This document shows, piece after piece, positions 7,539-15,801 of a stretch of 55,603 bases of DNA. The notes beneath the pieces were generated by a model. It was not told where the DNA came from and did not search any database. It worked only from the letters and a program-made list of their open reading frames with translations. Each line of letters begins with the position of its first letter. The first letter of the stretch is position 1. The position numbers and the translations under genes were made by a program. Origin of the DNA: Bacillota bacterium (GTDB lineage: Bacteria; Bacillota; Proteinivoracia; UBA4975; VEMY01); NCBI GenBank assembly GCA_009711825.1, contig VEMY01000040.1:1-55603 (forward strand). Direction: 5' to 3'.

Positions 7539-9506
7539 TTAGTAACTAGGCAGGTTCATAATCCCAATTAAAGGCAGGTACCGTACCTTGCCAAACATAC
7601 TGTTCAAATCGCCCATCCCAAGAAGTCGGGGATACCGATTCCCCAATTCTACAGTGATGCTGGGAATGCCAATAACCCGGGACCCCCAATAAGTTGAGGT
7701 GGAGGAAGGATCTGCATTATGGTTAATCCCTTCCATCCTGAAACCGGAATAATTCCGCATCGCTGTGACAATTGCCCGGTCCCTGTTTAGCTGAGAGCCG
7801 GACTGCAGGTACCACCAGAAGAGAATTTCTCCAAAGGAGTGGTAATCAAGAAGTAATTCCGGATTGTTGCTGCGAACCCAGTTTGCCACTGCCCGGGTCT
7901 CCGGCTCCGATTCGGCGCTGGGGCCCGGGTGCCAAGCATAGTAGGGATCAGGATTTTCACTCTGCCCCGGCTGGGTGGACCAGCGGACATCAAAATTACG
8001 GTTTATATCAACGCCGCGAATATTCGCTTTCCAGCGAGAAAAATCCTCGCCCCAGTTCCCATTTAAAGCCAGCAGTTCCTCGGCACGGTCAGGAAATGCA
8101 CTTACCCCCTGCTGCACCAAAGTCACACCGTCGGGATTGACCATGGGGATAAAGGTAATGGAATACTTGTCCAGAATATCTTTGACAGACTCGCCACTGA
8201 CGGTAATGTTCTGGTCATACTCCCATAGTAATGTCTCTACTGTTCGCATGACCACAGGCGTAGTCATCCACTCGGAAGCGTGGAGAGAGCCCAAAACCAA
8301 AACATCCCTAGAGCCCTTGCCGACTGTGATTGACCAGATATTTCGACCCTCCACCGACTGACCGACAACTGCCGTGCTGGCCAAATCCGGGTAATGTCCG
8401 GCAAGTTTCTGTAAGTCGTTGGTGAGGTTGCTATAAGTATAGCGCTGCCGGTTAAAGTTCAGACGCACTTCTGCCCATTTTGCATTCAATTGCTGTTGGG
8501 CCTGGTCGATTGCAGATTTGACTGCATTTATCCGACTGGAAAGAGAGTCTTTAACGGAACCATCGTGTAGATTTCGGACCAGGTTGTTGGCGGGACTATA
8601 TGCGCTGTTGGCCGAGTTGATTGCACCCTGGTTGGAGAGGTTAGAAATTCGGGATTCAGCCCTTTCTACAGCTTCGGTAGCTGCCTCTTCCGCCTTACGG
8701 TGCAACTCCTCCTGGGCTTCATCTATCTCCTCCAGAATCTCCTCCAACTGTTCATGTAACTGCTCCTGAACATCACCCTCAGGCAATTCTTCAACCAGTT
8801 GGTAAGCTGCATCGTAAGCTGATTGAGCCGCATTGACCCGGCTCTGGCTGGAAAGATCGCTCAAAAGCGCTTCAACTTCCTCGACTGCTTCCGTTGCCGC
8901 AACTTCGGCATCAAATTGCTCCTGGACGGTTTCCAAAAGTGTATCAATAGCTGCTATTTGTTCCAGCAACGCAGCTCTAATATCCCCGTCATGCAAGTCT
9001 TCGACGAGCAAGCGGGCAGCTTCATATGCCTCCCTGGCCGCGTCGATTTGCTCCTGGGATTCAATAGTTTCGAGTTTACCCTGCACTGCACCAACTGCTT
9101 CCGTGGCAGCTTCTTCGGCCGCGAGTTTCGCCATGGCAATGTCTAGGGCCTCCTGGGTTTCGTCAATAACCTGCTGGATTCCGGCAAGGCGCTCCAATAA
9201 CCCATCACGCACCGTGCCTTCCTTTAAATCTTCAACCAGTTCTGCAGCATTATCCCAAGCTTCCCGGGCAACGTCAATTTCTTCCTGTGTTTCCAGGTTC
9301 GGCAGCAACTCCTTAACCTCGTCTACAGCTGTATTCGCTGCATCTTCAGCCAAATAAGCCAGGACAAAGCCGCTGCCCAAGAAAAGAACTACGCCCAAAA
9401 TAGCTGTTATTACGATTAGGCCATAAATATTTGTCTTTTTGGTTAAAAACCCGCTCTTTGTATTAGCCCTTTGCTCGCTAACCCCCACTACATTCCCATC
9501 CCCCAA
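7539..9506 (-). CDS. Membrane-anchored M14 zinc carboxypeptidase with four helical repeats
   Basis: Predicted cell-surface peptidase of 655 aa. One membrane helix (residues about 26-51) with a short cytoplasmic start, then four tandem ~70-residue helical repeats each beginning near TEAV (about 53-345), then an M14 carboxypeptidase domain. All catalytic features are present: zinc ligands in HASEW, the substrate-binding DINRNF, the third zinc ligand in DYHSFG and the catalytic glutamate in TVELGN. It probably trims cell-wall peptides or exogenous peptides, by analogy with gamma-D-glutamyl-meso-DAP peptidases; specificity is not determinable here. TTG 9506 or GTG 9488 (after GGGGGAT) could be the start. 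Monocistronic. Confidence 0.92.
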   Translation of the reverse strand: MGDGNVVGVSEQRANTKSGFLTKKTNIYGLIVITAILGVVLFLGSGFVLAYLAEDAANTAVDEVKELLPNLETQEEIDVAREAWDNAAELVEDLKEGTVRDGLLERLAGIQQVIDETQEALDIAMAKLAAEEAATEAVGAVQGKLETIESQEQIDAAREAYEAARLLVEDLHDGDIRAALLEQIAAIDTLLETVQEQFDAEVAATEAVEEVEALLSDLSSQSRVNAAQSAYDAAYQLVEELPEGDVQEQLHEQLEEILEEIDEAQEELHRKAEEAATEAVERAESRISNLSNQGAINSANSAYSPANNLVRNLHDGSVKDSLSSRINAVKSAIDQAQQQLNAKWAEVRLNFNRQRYTYSNLTNDLQKLAGHYPDLASTAVVGQSVEGRNIWSITVGKGSRDVLVLGSLHASEWMTTPVVMRTVETLLWEYDQNITVSGESVKDILDKYSITFIPMVNPDGVTLVQQGVSAFPDRAEELLALNGNWGEDFSRWKANIRGVDINRNFDVRWSTQPGQSENPDPYYAWHPGPSAESEPETRAVANWVRSNNPELLLDYHSFGEILFWWYLQSGSQLNRDRAIVTAMRNYSGFRMEGINHNADPSSTSTYWGSRVIGIPSITVELGNRYPRLLGMGDLNSMFGKVRYLPLIGIMNLPSY

Positions 9507-9771
9507 TCAGTTAATTGTCCACCTTATAAATTTCTAGCTGTCTGAGGGAATTCCTTGTTAAGCGCCTGCTAATTGTCTCCAATTATCAAGATTGTGGCAG
9601 AAAATATAACATGCATCTTATAATGAGTGCGGGCAGAATCAGCATTGACTAATTTGAGCATGTGGTCTTCACGACTTCCTGCACCCTCTGTCAGGGTCTG
9701 ACATCGGTCTGTATTTCAGAATCAATTACTTGTATACTAAAGAAATGAATTCTAATAAAGGAGGTAACATC
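9507..9771. other. Intergenic region between divergent carboxypeptidase and dehydrogenase relic
   Basis: About 265 bp without a gene. A TATACT box at 9733-9738, preceded by TG at 9731-9732, could be an extended -10 for the downstream dehydrogenase gene; no convincing -35 or RNA structure was recognised. Confidence 0.4.
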
Positions 9772-10420
9772 ATGGGCTTTAATAAAATCGTATCCGTTGA
9801 TAATACCGGACTACTGGAATCAGCCCGGGCCAAATTGCGAAAGCTGGCCAGAGAAACAGTGTTCTATGAAGATTATCCCGATACCAATCAAGAGATTATT
9901 GCCAGGATTGGCGATGCCGATGGCGTGCTGGTATCCTGGAATACTCCGATAGACCGGGAAGTAATTGCGACTGTCGCAACATCAAGTACATAGGCATGTG
10001 CTGCACGCTTATCGATGCAAAGAGCGCAAACGTCGATATTGACGCGGCCAAAGAGCGCGGGATTCAAGTCCTTGGCGTCCGGGATTACGGCGATGAAGGG
10101 GTCATCGAATTCATAATCAGCGAGCTGGTCCGACTATTGAAAGGCCTCGGAGAACATCAGTGGCAGCCGGTGGATTTAGAGCTGACAGGCCAGACCCTGG
10201 GAATCATCGGCATGGGCACTCTGGGGAAAATGCTTGCTGAACAGGCACAATCCTTTGGAATGAATGTCTTCTATTACAGCCGCACCCGTAAACCTGATAT
10301 AGAAGCAAGCGGGGTCACTTATCTAGAATTAGACGCCCTTCTGCAAAAAGTGGATATCATTTCCACCCCAAGGCGAAGCCGTTAATCATTTTATATTTTG
10401 TTTTCATTTACTTACATTCC
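9772..10420 (+). pseudogene. Decayed D-isomer-specific 2-hydroxyacid dehydrogenase
   Basis: The family reduces 2-ketoacids with NAD(P)H or does the reverse. ATG 9772 follows AAAGGAGG. The first 73 codons end at a premature stop, while NIKYIGMCCTLIDAK continues one frame away, so a base has been lost near 9965-9975. The second segment contains the conserved YGDEGVIEF and the Rossmann loop GIIGMGTLGK. Near 10365 a second frame change occurs (HPKAKPLI appears in another frame) and the catalytic C-terminal third, with the Arg/Glu/His residues, is missing. About 200 of an expected ~310 residues remain, so a functional enzyme is very unlikely. Confidence 0.85.
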
Positions 10421-10742
10421 CTCCCGCAAGGATTTTCTCCGCATAGGCAATCAATCGTCGCTTACGGTCAACTTCTTGTTGCAAGCGTTCGTAACCCAGT
10501 TCTGTTATAACATAGGGCTTCTTGTTATCGTCAGTCTCCTCCACCAACTGGATCAAATCTGCCTTAAGTAGTTTTTTCAATGTGGTATACAGCGAAGCCG
10601 GCCCGATTGTAATTTCATTGTTGGTTAGTTCCTCAATTGTTTTCATTATCAAGTAACCGTGTTTTTGTTCTGTTAGCGATAGCAGAATAAAATATGCCGG
10701 GTCAGTTAGCTCCCCCATATCCATAAAATCTTTTCTCGGCAA
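10404..10742 (-). CDS. PadR-family transcriptional regulator
   Basis: Winged-helix repressor of about 112 aa. The core YFILLSLTEQKHGYLIMKTIEE and GPASLYTTLKKLLKADLI are typical of PadR, followed by a short dimerisation helix. An ATG at 10757 overlaps the GGAGGG ribosome binding site, whereas a TTG at 10742 sits 7 nt after it, so I choose TTG. The promoter side carries three TGATATA-type half-sites. The natural target may be itself and a transporter now lost, or the adjacent DUF1295 gene. Confidence 0.9.
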   Translation of the reverse strand: MPRKDFMDMGELTDPAYFILLSLTEQKHGYLIMKTIEELTNNEITIGPASLYTTLKKLLKADLIQLVEETDDNKKPYVITELGYERLQQEVDRKRRLIAYAEKILAGGNVSK

Positions 10743-10756
10743 GCCCAAACCCTCCA

Positions 10757-10790
10757 TATATCATATAGTGATATATCATTGTTTGATATA
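10757..10790 (-). promoter_or_regulatory. Overlapping palindromic operators upstream of padR
   Basis: Two dyads TATATCA-N5-TGATATA occupy 10757-10775 and 10772-10790 and share the bases TATA at 10772-10775. They lie immediately upstream of the ribosome binding site, where a repressor would block transcription or early elongation. Likely binding sites for the PadR dimer. Confidence 0.6.
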
Positions 10791-10876
10791 TATGTCAATA
10801 ACCCCCCCCCCGCTGATTTCTCAGCAGAGGGATTACCTCATTTATTCTTTAGATAAAATTTCGCTAGTTTTAACTG

Positions 10877-11773
10877 TCAGACAGCGGTTTCCCGGCGGAG
10901 TTTGCGCATCCATGGCACCAAAACAGAAACTGTGTTCTGGTACTCAGCATAATGCGGTTTGTTCGCGAGGATGTGTCTTTCCATTAGCGGTATGCTGATG
11001 AATACAAATAGAAGCGTCATAGCGGCTGGTCCAATTACCGTCCACCAAATTGACGTGTTGACGCCGACTTGCATTACCCACAATCCCCACCAGAAGAGGA
11101 GTTCTCCAAAATAGTTGGGGTGACGGGAGTAGCGCCAGATTCCCTCATCAATATACTGCTCACGGGACTGGGCACGTTGTTTAAAGCGATCCATTTGTTT
11201 GTCGGCGATGAGCTGGATTGCGGCAGCAATGATACAGAGGACAAATCCCAACGCCAGCAGCACGCCAGTTCCCGGCCCAGGCTCAAATAGAGCGAAAAAT
11301 ACCGGAGCAATGCCCAAATATACAACGATTGTCGGTATCAAGTGTATGCCGCCCAAATTGACCAATTGCCACCAGTTGCCAGACCGTTTCTTAAAGTAGG
11401 TATAGCGCCAATCCTGATGCTCAATACCTTGCCAGCGCGTAGCCCAGTTGAATGTCAGGCGTATCCCCCAGACAAAGAGCGCGAATAGGAACAAAATATC
11501 GGGAGTACTAGGACTGCTTCCTCTGACCAACAACCAGAAGCAGACAACATACAGGGGCGCCACCGACCAGTACGGGTCGTAGAGACTGGAGTTCTTGTAG
11601 ACAATACCGAAGAGCCAAATGATGACAGTGGCAGCGACGTCACCCCAGAAAGTAGACAACAAGAGACTTCCCCCATTGGTCAGGCGTTGAAATAGATAAA
11701 AACCGAGAAAGGCCAATACATAGACAACAAACACAAGTCCAAACACTCCAGACCGATTTTTTACAAACCGCAT
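10877..11773 (-). CDS. DUF1295-family membrane protein (steroid 5-alpha-reductase-like fold)
   Basis: A 298-aa protein with about seven membrane helices. The C-terminal part carries GIWRYSRHPNYFGELLFWWGL, the cofactor-binding signature shared by isoprenylcysteine methyltransferases and 3-oxo-5-alpha-steroid 4-dehydrogenase-like reductases, and DUF1295 features WQGIEHQDWRY and LLADKQM-like QLIADKQMDRFK. Probably binds NADPH or SAM and acts on a lipid; substrate unknown. ATG 11773 follows AGGAGGT at 7 nt; a GTG at 11782 overlaps that site. A short stem-loop at about 10810-10830, near a C10 run, follows the gene. Confidence 0.88.
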   Translation of the reverse strand: MRFVKNRSGVFGLVFVVYVLAFLGFYLFQRLTNGGSLLLSTFWGDVAATVIIWLFGIVYKNSSLYDPYWSVAPLYVVCFWLLVRGSSPSTPDILFLFALFVWGIRLTFNWATRWQGIEHQDWRYTYFKKRSGNWWQLVNLGGIHLIPTIVVYLGIAPVFFALFEPGPGTGVLLALGFVLCIIAAAIQLIADKQMDRFKQRAQSREQYIDEGIWRYSRHPNYFGELLFWWGLWVMQVGVNTSIWWTVIGPAAMTLLFVFISIPLMERHILANKPHYAEYQNTVSVLVPWMRKLRRETAV

Positions 11774-11858
11774 TGCAACCACCTCCTGAATTAGTACCTA
11801 TTTTATATCGGGCAGTGAACCAACTCTTTTCCACATAATACCAAAGCCCAAACAAAAA

Positions 11859-11919
11859 GCCAACCAGATAATGGTTGGCAGACAGGGAGCTTCTGCTGGA
11901 GGGTGCAGAATGCTCCCCT
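11859..11919 (-). terminator. Tandem hairpins ending the two-component/alarmone operon
   Basis: Directly after the synthetase stop, a long stem GGGAGCTTCTGC / GCAGAATGCTCCC (11887-11918) is followed by a second hairpin GCCAACC / GGTTGGC (11859-11879) with a T-rich tract on the minus strand. The second is a good rho-independent terminator. Confidence 0.8.
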
Positions 11920-11920
11920 G

Positions 11921-12688
11921 TTAAACAGATGGATATTGGGCATTTATCAGCAGTCTCGATAAATCCGCAGACAGGAGAGGTTTGTCATCATTCCAACCTG
12001 CTAAACGCAGCTGCTGCATTTCTTTGTGAATTCGCTCCATTTTTTCGTCCAAAATGGTCATTGCTTCGGCGGCCTCTTTGAGATCGGCGTGCAAAGAATG
12101 GGGAATATCCTGTCCGTCCTGAAACTTATAATAGATTTTGTGCTCCAGACTAGCCCAAAAATCCATAGCAATGGTCCGAATTTGCACTTCAACATACACT
12201 CTCTCGGTGTGATCAGACATATACACTGGTACTTTAAGGATTATATGCAGACTCCGATAGCCGTTGTATTTTGGCTGCTCGATATAATCTTTGTATTCGA
12301 CTACCTCAAGATCTGGCTGCTGCATCAACATCCCGGCGACACGGTAAATGTCAGAAACAAAGGAACAGGTGATGCGAATACCCGCTATATCCCGGACATT
12401 CTCCCGAATTGCCGCAAAAGACCACGGACAACCTCTACGCCGCACTTTTTTCAGGATGCTTTCCGGAGTCTTGAGCCGCCACTTCACATGCTCAATTGGA
12501 TTATATTCGTGTATATGCTGAAATTCTTGCTTTAAAGTATTAATCTTTGTATTGACCTGATCCATACCCAAATTATAGCAAAGTAGAAATCGATTCATGG
12601 CCTTGCAGAGATCTTGCATTTGCTCCGGGTCAGAAAACTCGCTTGTTTCACCCGGTTGTATCAGTACAGCTGAAGTCTTGGCCTCCAT
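11921..12688 (-). CDS. Small alarmone synthetase (RelA/SpoT-domain GTP pyrophosphokinase)
   Basis: Single-domain (p)ppGpp synthetase of about 255 aa, like YjbM/YwaC, making alarmone from ATP and GTP/GDP. The synthetase core is visible: VRDIAGIRITCSFVSDIY, then QPKYNGYRSLHIILKVP, then VEVQIRTIAMDFWASLEHKI. There is no hydrolase, TGS or ACT domain. AAGGAG is too close to ATG 12694, so ATG 12688 is preferred. It lies 50 bp downstream of the histidine kinase on the same strand with only a GC-rich hairpin (12714-12731) between, so its expression may depend on the two-component operon. Confidence 0.92.
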   Translation of the reverse strand: MEAKTSAVLIQPGETSEFSDPEQMQDLCKAMNRFLLCYNLGMDQVNTKINTLKQEFQHIHEYNPIEHVKWRLKTPESILKKVRRRGCPWSFAAIRENVRDIAGIRITCSFVSDIYRVAGMLMQQPDLEVVEYKDYIEQPKYNGYRSLHIILKVPVYMSDHTERVYVEVQIRTIAMDFWASLEHKIYYKFQDGQDIPHSLHADLKEAAEAMTILDEKMERIHKEMQQLRLAGWNDDKPLLSADLSRLLINAQYPSV

Positions 12689-12744
12689 TTCCATCGCTCC
12701 TTGCTTGTGCCCGGTGGCCCCCCGTAGGGGGCCCGCCGCGCTAT

Positions 12745-14034
12745 TTAAACGTCCGGGAGGCGGACGGTGAACGTTGAACCCTGCCCGGGGACACTTTCCA
12801 CATCAATCCTGCCACCATGCATCTCGATAATCCGTTTTACCAATGCCAGGCCCAGACCACTGCCCTCCCGAAAATGAGCTTTTTCCCCCTGGTAAAATTT
12901 CTCGAAAATCCTGGATTGAACCTCAGCGTCCATACCAATGCCCTGATCAGCAATCTCAATGAACACCTGCTTCTCTTGCTGCCAGAGGCGGATATCAATT
13001 GTCCCACCCTTTTCCGAGAACTTTATCGCATTGCCCAGCAGATTCAACCAGACCTGATGCAGCAACTCCTCGTTACCTTGGTACATAACTGAAACCAACT
13101 CAATATTAAAGGTAATGCCCTTAGTTTCCCATTCCGGTTCGAGGAGCACAATACTCTTTCTGATTTGCTCATCCAAGGCAAAGGGCGTTCCCCGCTCAAC
13201 AATTTCTTGGGTTTCCAGTTTCGATAACTTCATCATATTTGATGACAGGCGGGAGAGCCTGCCGGTCTCTTCGACAATGATTTCGGCATACTCTGCCCGT
13301 TCCTCGGGACTAAGTCCGTCGCTTTGCAACAAGCGGGCAAAACCCTGAATGGATGCAATCGGGGTCTTGAACTCATGGGAAACATTGCTGATAAAATCTT
13401 TACGCAGATACTCAATGCTCTTCAGTTCCCTGACCATGCGGTTAAAGTTCTCTGTCAGCTGCCCAATCTCATCATTGCTCACTGCATCCACCTGAACGTC
13501 AAAATTCCCCTTGGCAATTTCACGGGTAGCTTCACTGAGTCGGCGAATTGGCTTGACAACAATATTCACCATAAGCACCACCAGCAATACAGCAATAGCA
13601 ACATAAAAGAGCAACGAATCCCACATTCGGGAGGCCATAACTGTAAAAATCGTGTTTTGCGGTTGAAGACCAATCCGGATATAGTCGCCATTTACGCGAA
13701 TCAAGGTTGTTGTCCGAATAAATCTCCCGGTGGTCAAGAACACCGCTTCTCCATGCTCCAACTGGTCCCAGTCCACCTGCCGCAGTTCCAGTTCACCTGG
13801 TTCGACGGCTCGCACTTCATACATTGATGTGGAAGTGATGCAGAGAATTTCGTCAAGGCTCAAATTTGTCTTGGCATACAACTCCCGGACCGATTCCGCG
13901 ATATCCCGCTGGTCCTGCCGGATTTCCCCTGCTACTTGCTGGGAAAAAAGGGTCGAGGCCAGAAACGACAGGGAGGAGGAGACCAGGACGATGAACACAA
14001 AAAACAGGATCAGCTTGATGCTGAATTTTCTCAT
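12745..14034 (-). CDS. Membrane sensor histidine kinase
   Basis: A 429-aa two-component sensor. First helix about 8-28, an extracytoplasmic domain of roughly 105 residues, second helix about 137-160, HAMP domain, then HisKA with the phospho-accepting histidine in SNVSHEFKTP and an HATPase domain (N box NLLGNAIKFS, G1 DQGIGMD, G2 GSGLGLAL). The stimulus is unknown. Its ATG overlaps the stop of the response regulator, so the pair is co-translated. Confidence 0.95.
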   Translation of the reverse strand: MRKFSIKLILFFVFIVLVSSSLSFLASTLFSQQVAGEIRQDQRDIAESVRELYAKTNLSLDEILCITSTSMYEVRAVEPGELELRQVDWDQLEHGEAVFLTTGRFIRTTTLIRVNGDYIRIGLQPQNTIFTVMASRMWDSLLFYVAIAVLLVVLMVNIVVKPIRRLSEATREIAKGNFDVQVDAVSNDEIGQLTENFNRMVRELKSIEYLRKDFISNVSHEFKTPIASIQGFARLLQSDGLSPEERAEYAEIIVEETGRLSRLSSNMMKLSKLETQEIVERGTPFALDEQIRKSIVLLEPEWETKGITFNIELVSVMYQGNEELLHQVWLNLLGNAIKFSEKGGTIDIRLWQQEKQVFIEIADQGIGMDAEVQSRIFEKFYQGEKAHFREGSGLGLALVKRIIEMHGGRIDVESVPGQGSTFTVRLPDV

Positions 14035-14705
14035 TCGAGCCGTTCCGCCTTATAGCCCAGGCCGCGAATAGTGAGAATCTGAAAATCTTCTGTATCGGCA
14101 AACCGAGTCCGTAGGCGTTTAATATGCACATCTACTGTGCGTTCGTCGGTTTCCACATCTATCCCCCATATTTCGTCCATCAACTGCCTGCGGGTGAATA
14201 TCTGTTTTGGATTGCTAAGTAATTTAAACAGCAGGTAAAATTCTTTTTGCGGCAACACAAACGAACCGGTATTTGTGCTTACAGTAAGCGTGTCGTAATC
14301 CAGCTCTATATTGCCAAAGTTGAGACGCCGTTCATTTTGAATCTTGGCCCGGCGTAAAAGCGCCGATACTCGCAATAGCATCTCGTCCATATCGATTGGC
14401 TTGACCATATAGTCATCTGTACCCGCCAGAAAGCCCCGTTTCTTATCTTCTAGGGTTTCCCGGGCGGTAACCATGAGAATCGGCAGCTCGCATTGCGCTT
14501 TCCGCAGCTCATCTGTCAATTGATAGCCATCCATATGCGGCATCATGATATCACTGATTAATAAATCCACATGTTGGCTGTCCAGGATATCTAATGCCTC
14601 CCGACCATCTTTACAAGTCAGGACATGATAGCCGTTCCGCTTCAAGACGGCGGCCATTAGTTTTTGTAAATTCTTATCATCTTCGACGATCAGTAATGTG
14701 AACAT
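14031..14705 (-). CDS. OmpR-family response regulator
   Basis: Receiver domain with acidic pocket E8/D9/D10, phospho-acceptor D52 in LLISDIMMP and K102 in VKPID, followed by an OmpR-type winged helix ending RTVDVHIKRLRTR...LTIRGLGYK. GAGGTGAG precedes ATG 14705. First gene of the operon regulator-kinase-alarmone synthetase. It probably regulates its own operon; no regulon is deducible from the window. Confidence 0.95.
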   Translation of the reverse strand: MFTLLIVEDDKNLQKLMAAVLKRNGYHVLTCKDGREALDILDSQHVDLLISDIMMPHMDGYQLTDELRKAQCELPILMVTARETLEDKKRGFLAGTDDYMVKPIDMDEMLLRVSALLRRAKIQNERRLNFGNIELDYDTLTVSTNTGSFVLPQKEFYLLFKLLSNPKQIFTRRQLMDEIWGIDVETDERTVDVHIKRLRTRFADTEDFQILTIRGLGYKAERLE

Positions 14706-14802
14706 GCACTCACCTCATTGTTTATCAACACTTACGATGACAGTATACCCCCAAAAAATGAACTCAGCATGAACAATTCAGATTTTTCTCAGACCAGAAA
14801 AA

Positions 14803-14833
14803 CAGCCCATGCCGAACAGGACGGCATGGGCTG
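14803..14833 (-). terminator. Terminator after the TipA-like gene
   Basis: Perfect 12-bp stem CAGCCCATGCCG / CGGCATGGGCTG with a 7-nt loop, followed on the minus strand by TTTTTC. Confidence 0.92.
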
Positions 14834-14836
14834 GTG

Positions 14837-15601
14837 CTATTGGTTCTGTCCAGTGTAGATGTGAACGGCGTCTCGCAGAAAAGCGGCCAGTCCCGGCTGC
14901 GCTTTGTCGTAATAAGAGGTAAAACGCTCGTCATCGACATACATCTGGGCCAGGCCGGCATGGGCTTCCTTGTTGTATTCGGGCCAGTAGTAACTGAGCC
15001 ACTGGCGATGCAAATCAGCTGCCTTTTGCGCCAGCTCGCCGGCGGGATCGCCGGTTTGATAAGCTGCCTGTAAAATAGCCATTAACTCTTCATTAAGCTT
15101 GGTTACTTCAGCATACTGTTCTTCGGTCATATTCATGACCTTGGCGTTGGACGCTTCCACAGTCTTGTCGCCATATTTTTCTCGTACTTCTTTGCCATAT
15201 CTTTGCTCGTTCTCTGCCACCAGCTTCTTCTTAAAGCCTTGGAATTTTTCCTTGTCTGACACCGTAATTCTCCCTTCATTGTGCGCAATCGTTTTGTCCA
15301 CATTGGCGATCAACGCATCCAATTGCGCGCGTTTTTCAAGAAGCTGCTCACGGTGTTCCCGCAGCGCCCTTTCCTTGTCAAAAGCAGGGGCAGTAATAAT
15401 TTCGCGGATTTTATCTAAAGGAAACCCCAATTCTCGAAAGAAAAGAATTTGCTGAAGCAAATCAACCTCGGCCTGGCCGTAGATGCGGTAACCAGAGGAA
15501 TTGATTCTCGCCGACGTCAGTAACCCCACCTGGTCATAATACCGCAGTGTCCTGGCGCTGACTCCAGCCAACCGACTGAGTTTTTGCACTGTGTATTCCA
15601 T
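14837..15601 (-). CDS. MerR-family regulator with TipAS antibiotic-recognition domain
   Basis: A 254-aa TipAL/SkgA/Mta-like activator. N-terminal MerR winged HTH (VQKLSRLAGVSARTLRYYDQVGLL, residues about 4-70), a long dimerisation helix, then a TipAS domain (about 130-250) with WLSYYWPEYNKEAHAGLAQMYV, which in family members traps peptide antibiotics or other drugs. Mta of Bacillus activates multidrug pumps. The gene has its own MerR-type promoter (15621-15651), so autoactivation is likely. No efflux pump is next to it in this window. Confidence 0.93.
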   Translation of the reverse strand: MEYTVQKLSRLAGVSARTLRYYDQVGLLTSARINSSGYRIYGQAEVDLLQQILFFRELGFPLDKIREIITAPAFDKERALREHREQLLEKRAQLDALIANVDKTIAHNEGRITVSDKEKFQGFKKKLVAENEQRYGKEVREKYGDKTVEASNAKVMNMTEEQYAEVTKLNEELMAILQAAYQTGDPAGELAQKAADLHRQWLSYYWPEYNKEAHAGLAQMYVDDERFTSYYDKAQPGLAAFLRDAVHIYTGQNQ

Positions 15602-15620
15602 GAGCTCACCTCCTGAACAT

Positions 15621-15651
15621 AGTCTACACCTTTACGCTACGTAAAGGTCAA
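15621..15651 (-). promoter_or_regulatory. MerR-type promoter with perfect dyad in a 19-bp spacer
   Basis: On the minus strand, -35 TTGACC (15646-15651) and -10 TAGACT (15621-15626) are separated by 19 bp. A perfect 9-3-9 palindrome, ACCTTTACG / CGTAAAGGT (15628-15648), fills the spacer. This is the hallmark of MerR-activated promoters, whose overlong spacer is twisted by the activator. The ribosome binding site AGGAGGTGAG follows. Confidence 0.92.
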
Positions 15652-15731
15652 GGATTATTCGGGAGTAACTTTAACAATATGACCGCAGAGACAAGTTGTC
15701 AACGTGGCAAATAGAGTTGAAAGTGAAAATG

Positions 15732-15790
15732 CCCATTCAACCTCCGTCCCTAAATGGGCAAAAAAGTTAGCGCCGGCAAGTACCAGCGCT
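15732..15790 (-). terminator. Two tandem terminators after atoE
   Basis: Hairpin AGCGC / GCGCT (15769-15790) followed by TTTTTT on the minus strand, then a second stem TGCCCATT / AATGGGCA (15730-15760) with a TTTTC tract. They insulate the fatty-acid operon from the divergently oriented promoter of the TipA-like gene. Confidence 0.75.
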
Positions 15791-15801
15791 GTTTTTTAGA
15801 G

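Noticed and set aside
10803-10830. C10 run and following stem as a terminator of the DUF1295 gene
   Set aside because: A stem CTCTGCTGA/TCAGC exists but is not followed by T on the minus strand; the C run may simply be a homopolymer.
12714-12731. GC-rich hairpin between kinase and alarmone synthetase as a terminator
   Set aside because: Stem GGCCCCC/GGGGGCC has no T tract on the minus strand, so it more likely affects mRNA stability than ends transcription.
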